DNA from: Alphaproteobacteria bacterium
GTDB taxonomy: Bacteria > Pseudomonadota > Alphaproteobacteria > UBA8366 > Aestuariispiraceae
Length of the DNA stretch: 64,000 bases
Direction: 5' to 3'
NCBI GenBank assembly: GCA_030065235.1
Contig: JASJDC010000001.1
Span: forward strand, 430,268-494,267
Part shown: positions 19,330-28,563 of the stretch, one piece after another
Layout: every line of letters starts with the position of its first letter
Numbering within the stretch: position 1 is the stretch's first letter
Translations under genes and position numbers: made by a program
The notes under the pieces: model-generated
The model's database searches: none
Seen by the model: only the letters and a program-made list of their open reading frames with translations
Told to the model about the DNA's origin: nothing

Positions 19330-20868
19330 CTACGCCGCTTCCGGATCGACATAGCGCGGAAAAACCGGCTTCGGCGCCGGCAGCGCCGTTCCCGGCGTCA
19401 GCCGCGTCTCCAGATCGGCGAAAGACCGCGCGTCTGCCGGCGCGGCGAGTTGGTCCAGCATCCGAGACGCCGCATCCGGCGTGAAAGGCTGGGCGTAGAT
19501 CGCCAGCATCCGGATGACGTCCCCCAGAGTGTAGAGCACGGTCGCCATGCGCGCGGGGTCGGTCTTCTTCAAGGCCCAGGGCGCCTGCGCGTCGACATAA
19601 CGATTGGCCGCGCCGACCACGGTCCAGGCCGCCTCGATCGCCTTATGAATGGTTTGGGCCGCCATGGCCTCGCGCATGGCGGCGGCGACGGACAAAGCCT
19701 GATCGACCAACGCCTTATCCTCTGCCGTCTCCGGCCCCGGTTCCGGAACGGCGCCGCCGCAATTCTTGGCGATCATCGACAGAACACGCTGAGCGAGATT
19801 GCCGAAATCATTGGCCAGATCGCTGTTGATCCGATGGACCATACTGTCCTTTGAGAACGACCCGTCATTGCCGAAGGGCACTTCGCGCATCAGGAAATAC
19901 CGCATCTGATCCAGACCGAATTCCTCGACCAAAGCGTCCGGCGTGATGACATTCCCCAAAGACTTGGACATTTTCTGGCCTTCGACATTCAGATGGCCAT
20001 GACCGAAGACGCGCTTGGGCAGCGGCAGTCCGGCCGACATCAGAAAGGCGGGCCAGTAGATCGTGTGAAAGCGCATAATGTCCTTGCCGATGACATGCAG
20101 ATCGGCGGGCCAGTATTTCCGGTATGTCTCACTGTCCTCGTCCGGAAAGCCGGCCCCGGTGATGTAATTGGTCAGCGCGTCCAGCCAGACATACATGATA
20201 TGTTTGTCGTCGCCCGGCACCGGTACGCCCCAGTCGAAGCTGGTGCGTGAAATCGACAGGTCGGTGAGCCCCTGTTTGACGAAATTGACGACCTCATTGC
20301 GGCGGAAATCCGGCTGCACGAAACCGGGATTCTCGGCGTAGAGCGCCAGCAGAGGCTCGGTATATTTCGACAGGCGGAAGAAGTAGCTGGGCTCCTCAAC
20401 CCAATCTACTTCGGCCCCCGACGGCGCGATCCAGGCGCCGCGCTCGTTCTTGGTCAGTTCATCCTCGCCGAAGAACGCCTCGTCCCGCACGGAATACCAG
20501 CCAGCATAGGCGCCGAGATAAATGTCGCCGGCCGCTTCCAAGCGGCGCCAGATCTCACGCACAGACTCATAGTGCCGTGGCTCTGTCGTCCGAATGAAAT
20601 CGTCGTTTGAGATGTTCAAGCGCCGCGTCATGTCTTGAAAGCTCGCCGCGATGTCGTCGCAGAAGGCGCGCGGCTCCAAACCGGCGGCCAGCGCCGTCTT
20701 CTCGACCTTCTCGCCATGCTCGTCCGTGCCGGTCAGAAAGCGGACGTCATAACCGTCCAGCCGCATGAAACGCGCGATCACATCTGTGGCGATCACCTCG
20801 TAAGCGTGACCCAGATGCGGTCTGCCATTCACATAGGAGATTGCGGTGGTGATATAATAGGGCTTCAT
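19330..20868 (-). CDS. metG: Methionyl-tRNA synthetase
   Basis: 512 aa class I synthetase charging tRNA-Met. The HIGH motif is HLGH (18-21) in NGRPHLGHAYEV and the KMSKS loop is GQKMSKSLGN. The zinc-knuckle cysteines of the E. coli type are absent from the ADEAFFGEDELTKNERGAW insert, as in shorter alphaproteobacterial MetG. The MKPYYITTAISYVNG start at 20868 is the conserved N-terminus; upstream codons are not homologous. Confidence 0.96.
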   Translation of the reverse strand: MKPYYITTAISYVNGRPHLGHAYEVIATDVIARFMRLDGYDVRFLTGTDEHGEKVEKTALAAGLEPRAFCDDIAASFQDMTRRLNISNDDFIRTTEPRHYESVREIWRRLEAAGDIYLGAYAGWYSVRDEAFFGEDELTKNERGAWIAPSGAEVDWVEEPSYFFRLSKYTEPLLALYAENPGFVQPDFRRNEVVNFVKQGLTDLSISRTSFDWGVPVPGDDKHIMYVWLDALTNYITGAGFPDEDSETYRKYWPADLHVIGKDIMRFHTIYWPAFLMSAGLPLPKRVFGHGHLNVEGQKMSKSLGNVITPDALVEEFGLDQMRYFLMREVPFGNDGSFSKDSMVHRINSDLANDFGNLAQRVLSMIAKNCGGAVPEPGPETAEDKALVDQALSVAAAMREAMAAQTIHKAIEAAWTVVGAANRYVDAQAPWALKKTDPARMATVLYTLGDVIRMLAIYAQPFTPDAASRMLDQLAAPADARSFADLETRLTPGTALPAPKPVFPRYVDPEAA

Positions 20869-20953
20869 GGCGGCGCCGGCTTTCGAAGGGCGAACGAGCG
20901 ATTGGGGTGTGCGCAAGGGTCGGCGGAAAGCCATCGCCTTCCGCGCGCTTGGT

Positions 20954-22075
20954 TTACCCAGCCTTTACAGCGCGCTCAAGCGTAATAAAGGCGGACAACA
21001 ACACATGTTTCTTGCCGAGATTCGCGGGCGGTCCGGCGCGATCCAGCAAGGACAGAGCAGCTTCGCGCGCCTCGATCCACCGCCCGGCCCGCAAGGCCTG
21101 AGCGGCCCGCGCGACAATTGCGCCGTCGCCCGGCGCCACATCCCTTGGCGCGCGGCCGGTCGCGCCGGCCTTGATGATCCGCTGCAGGAACGCGTCCAGA
21201 AGGTCGCGAAAGGTCTGGTAGGCGTCCTCCGCGCCCTTCTTCGCCAGGATGTCGCTAAGGCCGGAAACCTTCTCGAAATCGAAACCGGCCGGTGTTTCGA
21301 ACAAGGCCGCCAACGCGCGTGCGAAATCGACCGCACTGTGCTCTGCATAGGCGAGCGCCCTGCCCGGACGTCCTTCCGTCAACGCCGCCAGAAGCGCCAA
21401 GTCCGCCTCCGGCGAGTCGGGTAGTTCGGTCCTCAGGATCGCCATCACCGCCTCGGGCGCCATCGGGCGTAGCGGCAAGGCGCGGCAGCGGGACCGGATC
21501 GTCGGCAGCAGCCGTCCGGGCTGGTGCGCGACCAACAGGAACACTGTCTGAGCCGGCGGCTCCTCAAGGCATTTAAGCAATGCATTGGCGCCGCTGGCGT
21601 TCAGATCGTCCGCCGCATCGATCAGGATCGCTTTCCAGCCGCCCTCCGCCGCCGTCTGATAGGCGAAATCCAGAACCTTGCGCAGATCGTCGACCGGGAT
21701 GGTCGTCTTGTCCTCCGGCTTGGCCAGAAGCCGGAAATCGCTGTGCCCGCGCGCGGCGATCCGGCGGAAAACCGGGTCGTCGGCCGAGACATCCAGGCTG
21801 GCCGGCGCCGCGTGAAGGGGCGCGCCGAACATATCCAGCCCTGGCTCCGACGCGACGCCGCCCTCTGTGCTGGCGCCATATTTCAATACGAACCGCGCGA
21901 TCCGATAAGCCAGCGTCGCCTTTCCGATCCCGCGCGCCCCGCCGATCAGCCAGGCATGCGGAAAACGCTCGGCGTTCCAAGCCGTCAAAACGCGCGTTTC
22001 AGCCTCCGCATGGCCGTAAAGCCGCTCCGTATAGGCCGGGCCGGCGGGCTCGAGCGTTTCCTCATCCATCGGCAT
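20954..22075 (-). CDS. holB: DNA polymerase III subunit delta'
   Basis: 373 aa from ATG 22075 (an alternative ATG is 22069). A clamp-loader subunit with Walker A-like GGARGIGKATLAYRIARF, sensor/Walker B region AILIDAADDLNASGANALLKCLEEPP and QPGRLLPTIRSRCRAL, the SRC motif. The start overlaps the tmk stop by 14 bases, so translation is coupled to tmk. The zinc-binding cysteines of gamma/tau are absent, as expected for delta'. Confidence 0.92.
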   Translation of the reverse strand: MPMDEETLEPAGPAYTERLYGHAEAETRVLTAWNAERFPHAWLIGGARGIGKATLAYRIARFVLKYGASTEGGVASEPGLDMFGAPLHAAPASLDVSADDPVFRRIAARGHSDFRLLAKPEDKTTIPVDDLRKVLDFAYQTAAEGGWKAILIDAADDLNASGANALLKCLEEPPAQTVFLLVAHQPGRLLPTIRSRCRALPLRPMAPEAVMAILRTELPDSPEADLALLAALTEGRPGRALAYAEHSAVDFARALAALFETPAGFDFEKVSGLSDILAKKGAEDAYQTFRDLLDAFLQRIIKAGATGRAPRDVAPGDGAIVARAAQALRAGRWIEAREAALSLLDRAGPPANLGKKHVLLSAFITLERAVKAG

Positions 22076-22700
22076 CGACCATGAACCGTGCGGCGACGGC
22101 GGCCCGCACAGCCTCGGCCACGCGCTCTTCATCCTCGGAGGCGTCCAACACAACGCAGCGCTCAGGATCGGCGGCGGCGATGCCTAGGAACGCTTCGCGG
22201 ATCGCCCGATGCGCCTCCGGGTCCATCCGGTCATAGCGGGTCTCGGCGTCTTGGCGGGCGCGCATTCGGGACAAACCCTGGTCCGGGTCGATATCCAGGA
22301 TCAGCGTTAGGTCCGGCCGAAAGTCCGCCAAAAACATCGCCTCCAGGCGGTCGATCGGCCCTAAGCCTAATCCTTGCATCACGCCCTGATAGGCCCGCGT
22401 GGAGTCCGTAAACCGATCGCAAAGCACCCACTCGCCCCGTCGGCGCGCCGGCGCGATCAGTTTATCGACATGGTCGCAGCGCGCCGCCGTCATCAACAAC
22501 GCCTCAGACGCCGGCGTCCATCCAGACAGGTCCGGGTCGAGCACAAGCGCCCGGATCCGCTCCGCCGCGGCTGAGCCGCCGGGCTCCCGCGTCTGCACCA
22601 CCGTCTCTCCGGCGGCGCGCAGCCAATCCGCCAAGCGCGCGATTTGCGTGGTCTTGCCGGCCCCCTCACCGCCTTCGACTGTGATAAAGGCGCCGCTCAT
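22062..22700 (-). CDS. tmk: Thymidylate kinase
   Basis: 212 aa. Converts dTMP to dTDP. P-loop FITVEGGEGAGKTTQ, the DR(Y/F) motif CDRFTDSTRAYQG and the LID region RMRARQDAETRYDRMD are complete. The start lies 13 bases behind the dac stop on the same strand and its end overlaps holB, a typical tmk-holB operon. Confidence 0.96.
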   Translation of the reverse strand: MSGAFITVEGGEGAGKTTQIARLADWLRAAGETVVQTREPGGSAAAERIRALVLDPDLSGWTPASEALLMTAARCDHVDKLIAPARRRGEWVLCDRFTDSTRAYQGVMQGLGLGPIDRLEAMFLADFRPDLTLILDIDPDQGLSRMRARQDAETRYDRMDPEAHRAIREAFLGIAAADPERCVVLDASEDEERVAEAVRAAVAARFMVDADG

Positions 22701-22713
22701 GGCGCCGCGCGGA

Positions 22714-23895
22714 TCATCGCGACTCGCCCCAAATCAAATAATTCAGGGCTGCATTCAGCCGGCCGGTTGGGCCCAGCTGCTGAACCGCCGCCGGCGCGAT
22801 CAAGGGGGCCTGGATCGGCTCGATTCCAGGTGCGGTCACGATCAACGCGCCGACGGTCTGCCCGGCTGCAATCGGCGCCGGCAATGGCTCGTCGAAGCGC
22901 ACGACGACCTTCAAGTCGTCCCGCGCACGCCGTCGGATCGTCACCGCCACATCCTGTTGAACAATAAGCGGCGTCGCCCCGCTCTCACCCAGCCAGACCT
23001 GCGCTTCGGTGACCGTATCGCCGGCCTCGAACAGCGCGTAGCTGCTCCATTCCCGGAACCCCCAATTGATCAGCTTCTCGCTTTCCTCGGCCCGGGCGCG
23101 CCGGGACTCGAGACCGTTGACGACCATGATCAGGCGCCGTCCGTCACGCACCGCCGAAGCCGTCAATCCATAACCCGCCGCCTCGGTATGGCCGGTCTTC
23201 AACCCGTCCGCCCCAACATTGCGATAAAGAAGCGGGTTCCGGTTCGACTGCGTTATTCCATTAAATGTGAATTCGGTTTCAGCGTAGAGCTTGTACATCT
23301 CCGGAAAGTCCCGGATTTTGCGGATCGCCAAGACCGCGAGATCACGCGCCGTGGTATAATGCTCCGGGTCGGGCCAGCCGCTGGCGTTCTTGAATTGGGT
23401 GCCGGTCATGCCGATTTCCCGGGCGACTCGGGTCATCTCGACGGCGAAGGCTTCCTCGCTGCCGCTGATCGCTTCGGCTACGACGATAGTCGCGTCATTG
23501 CCGCTTTGAATGATGATGCCGTAGAGCAGATCCTCGACGCTGACCTGCTTGCCGACCTCGACGAACATTTTTGAACCGCCTTTGCGCCACGCCTTCTCGC
23601 TGACCGGCAACAGGTCGTCCATGGCCAACACGCCCTCTTTGATGCGCTGCATCAGCACATAGACCGTCATCATCTTGGTCATCGAGGACGGATACATCTT
23701 CTCGTCCGCGGCCTTGTCCAGCAGAACCGCGCCAGTGTCGAAATCCAAGAGGAGCGCCTGTTTCGCCGATGTCTCCAGGCTCTGGCCGCGCGCCGGCGCG
23801 ATCGCCAGCACAAGCGCTAAAAGCAGAGCTGCGACCGTGGCGAACAGGGCGCTCGACGGGCGAAGACGGAGATGAGAGACAATTCGCTGGGGCAT
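22714..23895 (-). CDS. dac: D-alanyl-D-alanine carboxypeptidase (PBP5/6 type)
   Basis: 393 aa, periplasmic peptidoglycan DD-carboxypeptidase. A signal peptide (about 1-38, hydrophobic ALFATVAALLLALVLAIAPA) precedes the catalytic domain. Active-site motifs are S71-M-T-K74, SGN in IQSGNDATIV and KTG in DGLKTGHTEAAGYG. The C-terminal PBP5-type domain (about 290-385) is present, with no clear amphipathic anchor helix. ATG 23895 is chosen because it gives the signal peptide; a longer frame upstream lacks homology. Precedes tmk by 13 bases. Confidence 0.93.
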   Translation of the reverse strand: MPQRIVSHLRLRPSSALFATVAALLLALVLAIAPARGQSLETSAKQALLLDFDTGAVLLDKAADEKMYPSSMTKMMTVYVLMQRIKEGVLAMDDLLPVSEKAWRKGGSKMFVEVGKQVSVEDLLYGIIIQSGNDATIVVAEAISGSEEAFAVEMTRVAREIGMTGTQFKNASGWPDPEHYTTARDLAVLAIRKIRDFPEMYKLYAETEFTFNGITQSNRNPLLYRNVGADGLKTGHTEAAGYGLTASAVRDGRRLIMVVNGLESRRARAEESEKLINWGFREWSSYALFEAGDTVTEAQVWLGESGATPLIVQQDVAVTIRRRARDDLKVVVRFDEPLPAPIAAGQTVGALIVTAPGIEPIQAPLIAPAAVQQLGPTGRLNAALNYLIWGESR

Positions 23896-24037
23896 GGTTC
23901 GGTCATCCAAAAACGGATCGGCGGGATGGTACAGGTTGAAGCATAGGGTGCGGCGATCGGCAATCATCCGCTGGAAACCAACCGCATGACACGATCTCAT
24001 GGCGCCGCGACGACGAAATGAGGCGCCGCGAAGGCGC

Positions 24038-25048
24038 CTAATTGACGACGACGATTCGCGCGTCGGGATAGCCGGCGTTCTGGACCCGGATGAGCAGACT
24101 ATTGGCCGCGATGGCGGAGGAGGCCGGGCCGACGCGGATCCGGAAAAGCGGCACGGACGAGGACATGATTTGCTCGACCGAGACATCGCCGATCGGCGAG
24201 AGCAGGGCCTGCGCCCGCCGCGCATTGGTGAATTGGCTGAAAGCGCCCGCCTGCACATAGATCACCGGCGTTCCCGCCAGGCCCGGAGTGACGGTCGCGA
24301 CCGTGTCGGATTCCGGCAAAGACGCTGACGTCTCCGGGCGCGCGGCCACCTGCACCTCTTCCGCCTTAGGGGTCGCAGCAGGCTCTGCCGCGGACCGGAC
24401 GCCCGGCGGCGGCGCCAAATCGGTTCCGCTGACCGAGACCGTCGGCGCGGCTCTTGGCGCCGCGCCCGCCTCTTCCCCGCTTCCCGCGACATTCGACGCA
24501 GCGACAACGCCCTCGCCTTGGAACGCGGCGGCCAGTTGTCGGCTTTCGCCTTCGACAATCTCAACCCGCACCAGCGCCGTGCCCTGACGCTCGAACCCCA
24601 ACAGCTGAGCTCCGCGGCGGGACAGGTCGATGATCCGGTTATGAGCGAAAGGCCCGCGATCGTTCACCTTGACCTTGAGCGAGCGTCCGTTCTCGAGATT
24701 GGTGACTCTCACCATCGACGGCAAAGGCAATGTGCGATGCGCGGCCGATACGCGGTTCATGTCGAATATGGCGCCGTTCGCCGTCGGCCGGCCGTGGAAA
24801 TTGGGGCCGTACCAAGACGCGATCCCCTCTTCCTGATAGTCATAATCAACGCGCGGGTAGTACCAGACGCCGTTGATCTCATAAGGCCGCCCAACCTTGT
24901 AATGCGTGCCGTTCGGCGTATCGCGGGTGGCGCTGACCGGTCCGCTCACCTCATCGGACGACATTTCCTTCGCGGCGTGCGATAGGAACTGGAATTCCGA
25001 GCATCCGGCGAGGATCAGGATGGCGATTAAGGGGAGCAGTCGGGTCAT
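24038..25048 (-). CDS. rlpA: RlpA-family septal lytic transglycosylase lipoprotein
   Basis: 336 aa. A lipoprotein signal MTRLLPLIAILILAGCSEF has the lipobox LAGC. The double-psi barrel RlpA domain (about 75-165) contains GIASWYGPNFHGRPTANG with the catalytic-type residues, and VKVNDRGPF. A low-complexity proline/alanine linker leads to a C-terminal SPOR domain (about 260-335, YVQAGAFSQFTNARRAQALL) that binds denuded glycan at the division septum. The start is set by the lipoprotein signal. Confidence 0.92.
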   Translation of the reverse strand: MTRLLPLIAILILAGCSEFQFLSHAAKEMSSDEVSGPVSATRDTPNGTHYKVGRPYEINGVWYYPRVDYDYQEEGIASWYGPNFHGRPTANGAIFDMNRVSAAHRTLPLPSMVRVTNLENGRSLKVKVNDRGPFAHNRIIDLSRRGAQLLGFERQGTALVRVEIVEGESRQLAAAFQGEGVVAASNVAGSGEEAGAAPRAAPTVSVSGTDLAPPPGVRSAAEPAATPKAEEVQVAARPETSASLPESDTVATVTPGLAGTPVIYVQAGAFSQFTNARRAQALLSPIGDVSVEQIMSSSVPLFRIRVGPASSAIAANSLLIRVQNAGYPDARIVVVN

Positions 25049-25184
25049 TCGGAGACAGCCGCTGTTGCGCATTCGGAGATGGATCGCCAAGCGCGCGTTG
25101 TCCGCATTCTACGCCCGGCCTTCCAATCTTCCGATAACCACGATTCAAGCGCAATACCAAGCGTCGCCGCAGGCCGACCGACCG

Positions 25185-26477
25185 TCACAATCGACCGGCC
25201 CGCTCCGTCACCGCCGCCACAAGAGCGCTGTCGGCGTAGCCGTCTTGCGGCAGACCGGCGCCGGCCTGAAAAGCGCGCACCGCCGCCCGCGTCTTCGACC
25301 CGGCGATGCCGTCCGGCGCGCCGGCGTCGAAACCCAACCGGTTCAGCGCGGTTTGCAGAGCCAATACGTCGTCCCGCGACAGGGGTCGGTCGCCTGCGGG
25401 CTTCTGCGCTGCGAGCGGGCCGCGCCCGACAATCCGATCCGACAGATGGCCGACGCTTAAGGCATAGAGGATAGACCGGTTCCAGGTCATGATGGCGCGG
25501 AAATTGTCATAGACCAGAAAAGCCGGGCCCTTGATCCCCGCCGGCAAGACAATGGAACCGTCGATATCGACGCGCGGCAGCCGCGATCCGTCCACCCGCG
25601 TCACGCCCATCGCCGCCCAATCATCCAACGAGCGTCGGATCGACAATTGCGCCTGTCCTGCGTCGAAATCCGCCGGCAACAGGACTTCCCGCCCCCAAGT
25701 CTTCTCGCCGTTCCAGCCGATCTTCGACAGATAGTTCGCCGCCGAATGGAAGATATCCGGCAGGCTGCCCCAGATATCGATCTTGCCGTCCCCATCGCCA
25801 TCCACGGCGTAGGCGGCGAAGGTAGAGGGCATGAACTGGGTCTGGCCCATCGCTCCGGCCCAAGAGCCCTGCATGCGGTCGAACTCGATATGGCCGGCTT
25901 CGAGGATGCCGAGCGCATAAAACAGTTCGGCGCGGAAAAAGTCGCTTCGCCGCGGATCGTGCGCCAGGGTCGCCAGCGCGCCGGTCACCGGGAAGCCGCC
26001 GGTGAAATCGCCGTAATTGCTCTCCAAACCCCAGAACGCCACCAGGAACCGTGGTTGAACGCCGTATTTGCGCTCGACTTCGGCGAACAGCGCGGCATGT
26101 TCCCGCAACAGGCGCGCCCCCCGTTCGATGCGCGCTTCGGAGATCGTGCGTTCGAAATAGCTCCACAGCGTCTGGGTGAATTCCGGTTGGCGGCGGTCGT
26201 AGAACAGCACCTTCTCAATCGGCGCGGCGTCCTGAAAGGCCCTGTCCAAGACACGCGCCGAGACGCCGCGCGCCAAAGCCTCGCGCCTTAACGCGTCGAG
26301 CCAGAGGTCGAAACCGGGCGCCGGGGTCACCGCCTGGTCCGCCGCTTGGCCCGCCCCCTGCCCGACCGCGCCCTGGAGCGGCGCCCAACTCAGCAGAAAG
26401 GCGGCGACCAGAATTGACTGACGGCGCCGTAGAGTCAGCGCCCCGCGAACCCAACGAGAGAACCGTTGAAGACCCAT
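25185..26477 (-). CDS. Lytic murein transglycosylase, MltB family, with peptidoglycan-binding domain
   Basis: 430 aa from ATG 26477. An N-terminal hydrophobic export signal (SILVAAFLLSWAPLQGA) is followed by an SLT_2/MltB catalytic domain with the glutamate in AFWGLESNYGDFTGGFP and the AMGQTQFMPSTFAAYAVDGDGDGKIDI region. A C-terminal peptidoglycan-binding repeat (LQTALNRLGFDAGAPDG..TRAAVRAFQ) completes it. It heads the minus-strand cell-wall run with rlpA and dac. MltB itself is lipidated; no lipobox is seen here. Confidence 0.9.
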   Translation of the reverse strand: MGLQRFSRWVRGALTLRRRQSILVAAFLLSWAPLQGAVGQGAGQAADQAVTPAPGFDLWLDALRREALARGVSARVLDRAFQDAAPIEKVLFYDRRQPEFTQTLWSYFERTISEARIERGARLLREHAALFAEVERKYGVQPRFLVAFWGLESNYGDFTGGFPVTGALATLAHDPRRSDFFRAELFYALGILEAGHIEFDRMQGSWAGAMGQTQFMPSTFAAYAVDGDGDGKIDIWGSLPDIFHSAANYLSKIGWNGEKTWGREVLLPADFDAGQAQLSIRRSLDDWAAMGVTRVDGSRLPRVDIDGSIVLPAGIKGPAFLVYDNFRAIMTWNRSILYALSVGHLSDRIVGRGPLAAQKPAGDRPLSRDDVLALQTALNRLGFDAGAPDGIAGSKTRAAVRAFQAGAGLPQDGYADSALVAAVTERAGRL

Positions 26478-26644
26478 CGCACCTATCCGTAGTGATTGAG
26501 GATCAGGCATACAAATCAGGCTTCGGCGACCGACGCAATTCATGTCAGCGCACGGACGCGAGGTTGCCCGAGGCGCGGGAATCAGCGCTGATCAAAAAGG
26601 CTGAAATGAAGGGCGCGGCCCGTTGCGACCGAAGGATAGGCGGC

Positions 26645-26884
26645 ATGAGCAAGTACGTGTTGGCGGCGGCCATCCTGCACGGCGGCGTCTGGACGCCCGC
26701 AGACCGGATTGAGCATCCTCGCGTCTATTTTGAGACCCAGACCGCCTGCGAGGCCTTACGCGACGCCCGCAATTGGCTCGGCCGCAACGCCTTCCTGCGC
26801 CATGAGTGCGTCGCGGTCGGGGCGCGCCACAGCCTGTTGCCCACCGACCCGCCCGTCACGGCCAAGCCGCCCCGGGAAGAATAG
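26645..26884 (+). CDS. Small conserved-looking hypothetical protein
   Basis: 79 aa, starting MSKYVLAAAILHGGVWTPAD, with an AGGCGGC ribosome site. It has one weakly hydrophobic start, two cysteines (TACEALRD, HECVAV) and no recognisable domain. It lies between the transglycosylase (divergent) and the tRNA-Ser gene, so it is the last chromosomal gene before the accessory region. No function proposed. Confidence 0.5.
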   Translation: MSKYVLAAAILHGGVWTPADRIEHPRVYFETQTACEALRDARNWLGRNAFLRHECVAVGARHSLLPTDPPVTAKPPREE

Positions 26885-26953
26885 TCGGCGGGCCCCGTTC
26901 CCCGGCTCGCGAAAGGCCTGGACGCCCAAAACCCGCTTTGTTAAAGCAGGCGT

Positions 26954-26979
26954 CCCTCGGAAACGCCGGTTTCCGAGGG
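26954..26979. other. Perfect 10-bp hairpin just upstream of tRNA-Ser
   Basis: CCCTCGGAAA and TTTCCGAGGG pair perfectly around the loop CGCCGG, ending 12 bases before the tRNA. No T-run follows on either strand, so it is not a standard terminator. It may be a transcript boundary, a REP-like unit or part of the integration locus. Confidence 0.6.
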
Positions 26980-26991
26980 TGACATGGCGAT

Positions 26992-27081
26992 GGAGCGGTG
27001 GCCGAGCGGTTGAAGGCGCCGGTCTTGAAAACCGGAAGGCGGGAGACCGTCTCGTGGGTTCGAATCCCACCCGCTCCGCCA
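26992..27081 (+). tRNA. tRNA-Ser (anticodon TGA), CCA encoded
   Basis: Ninety bases with CCA. The acceptor GGAGCGG pairs with CCGCTCC; the D-arm has GGCCGAGCGGTTGAAGGC; the anticodon loop CTTGAAA is closed by CCGGT/ACCGG; a long variable arm (GGCGGGAGACCGTC) marks a class II serine tRNA; the T-arm is GTGGGTTCGAATCCCAC. It reads UCA-type codons. An integrase gene follows 139 bases downstream, so the 3' end is a likely integration site. Confidence 0.97.
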
Positions 27082-27170
27082 TTATCGTAGACACGCCCGA
27101 CTATATTCTATAGACATTTCAATACTCTAGCGCCTAGAGCCTGCGTAGCGTTACGCTCGTGCTGGTATCT

Positions 27171-27202
27171 TGGCAAACAATTTGGCAAACTTTCTGGCAA
27201 AC
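27171..27202. repeat. Three TGGCAAAC direct repeats, 12-bp period, before int1
   Basis: Copies of TGGCAAAC start at 27171, 27183 and 27195, an exact 12-base spacing, between tRNA-Ser and the integrase start. Short iterated motifs beside int are typical of arm-type integrase-binding sites, so these may be the arm sites of the tRNA-Ser element. Confidence 0.75.
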
Positions 27203-27219
27203 ATTGAGGGTTGGGGTTC

Positions 27220-28545
27220 ATGCAGCGGGTTGAGGGCTGGCCGCATTTGTATCGCCGGAATAATGGCGCGCTGTACTATGTGCGGCGCGTGCCGGTCGAT
27301 CTGACCGACGTCCTGCGCGAGCGTCAGTTCAAACGCTCGTTGAAGCATCGGGATCAGCGTCTGCCGGCGTTCAAGGCGGCCTATGACGCCGTTCATCATG
27401 AGGTCGAGAGTTATATCGCCAAACTGCGTCGCGGCGTGGCGGCGCCGGAGGCGCATCAGGCCTATGAGCTGGCCGTTGTGCGGGCCCAGCGGCTGGGCTT
27501 CGATCTACGGCCGATGGCTGAACTGGCCTCCGACGCCGCGAGCGTCGAGGATCTGGTGGCGCGGCTGATCGCCGTTGAGAAAGCGATTGGCGATCGCGCC
27601 GACCGAACAGTCGATGCGGTGCTGGGCGCGGTGGAACAGCCTTCGCTCACCATGGCGGACGCGCTTGAGAAATATGTCGCGCTGCATAAGACCGACATCC
27701 GCGACAAGAACGAGAACCAACGCCGGCGCTGGCGCAATCCGCTCGATCTGGCCGTCCGGAATTTCCACGCAGTCGTCGGCGAGAAAGCGCTGGCCGAGAT
27801 CACGCGGGACGATGCGCTGACGTTCCGCGAATGGTGGGTCGAGACGCGCATCGGAACGGATGTGCGGACCGCCGTCACCGCCAACAAGAACCTGATGGTC
27901 CTGCGCAAGATTTTCCGGGAGGTGAATGACGCCTATCGCCTGGGGCTGGAGAACCCGTTTCAGGGGCTGCGCATTTCCGACAGCACGCGACGCGAACGGG
28001 TCTCGCTCGCGCGGGATTGGCTGGAGCGTGTGCTATTGACCGACAAGGCGCTTGCCGGGCTCAACCCGCAGGCGCGCGGCGTCGTGCGCGTCATGGCCGA
28101 TACCGGCGCGCGGGTGAATGAGGTCACCGGGCTTGAGACGGCGGATATCGTTCTGGAGGCGGAGACGCCGCATATCATCCTGCGGGCCAACAGCATCCGT
28201 TCCCTGAAGACGGCGCATTCCGAGCGGACCATCCCGCTCGTCGGCGTGGCGCTCACCGCGATGAAAGAGAACCCGTCCGGCTTCCCGCGCTATGCCGCGA
28301 AGAATGACAGCGCGTCCGGCGCCATCAACAAATATTGCCGGGAGAACGATCTGTTCCCGCCAAACGCCACGCTCTACGGATTGCGGCATGGGTTCCAGGA
28401 CCGGTTGATCGAAGTCGAAGCGCCTGAAAGGATCCAGGCCGACCTGATGGGCCATAAGACCCTGCGGCCCAAATACGGCAAAGGCCCGTCCCTCACGCAA
28501 TTGCAAAGCTGGTTGGAGAAGACGGCGCTCCGGCCCGACCGTTGA
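27220..28545 (+). CDS. Tyrosine recombinase / integrase 1 (tRNA-Ser associated)
   Basis: 441 aa phage-type integrase. N-terminal arm-binding region with HLYRRNNGALYYVRRVP, a SAM-like core-binding domain (about 140-245) and a catalytic domain with R298 (DTGARVNEV), R389-H390 (YGLRHGF), H412 (LMGHKTL) and nucleophile Y419. The usual first histidine of HxxR is tyrosine (Y386). ATG 27220 is preferred to an upstream in-frame TTG. Placement directly behind the tRNA-Ser 3' end indicates that this is the element's site-specific integrase. Confidence 0.93.
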   Translation: MQRVEGWPHLYRRNNGALYYVRRVPVDLTDVLRERQFKRSLKHRDQRLPAFKAAYDAVHHEVESYIAKLRRGVAAPEAHQAYELAVVRAQRLGFDLRPMAELASDAASVEDLVARLIAVEKAIGDRADRTVDAVLGAVEQPSLTMADALEKYVALHKTDIRDKNENQRRRWRNPLDLAVRNFHAVVGEKALAEITRDDALTFREWWVETRIGTDVRTAVTANKNLMVLRKIFREVNDAYRLGLENPFQGLRISDSTRRERVSLARDWLERVLLTDKALAGLNPQARGVVRVMADTGARVNEVTGLETADIVLEAETPHIILRANSIRSLKTAHSERTIPLVGVALTAMKENPSGFPRYAAKNDSASGAINKYCRENDLFPPNATLYGLRHGFQDRLIEVEAPERIQADLMGHKTLRPKYGKGPSLTQLQSWLEKTALRPDR

Positions 28546-28563
28546 GCAAAGCGGACTACCCCG

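Noticed and set aside
18222..19484. A 420-codon plus-strand frame over tatD and metG
   Set aside because: Both minus-strand genes are clear; the frame has no start signal or domain.
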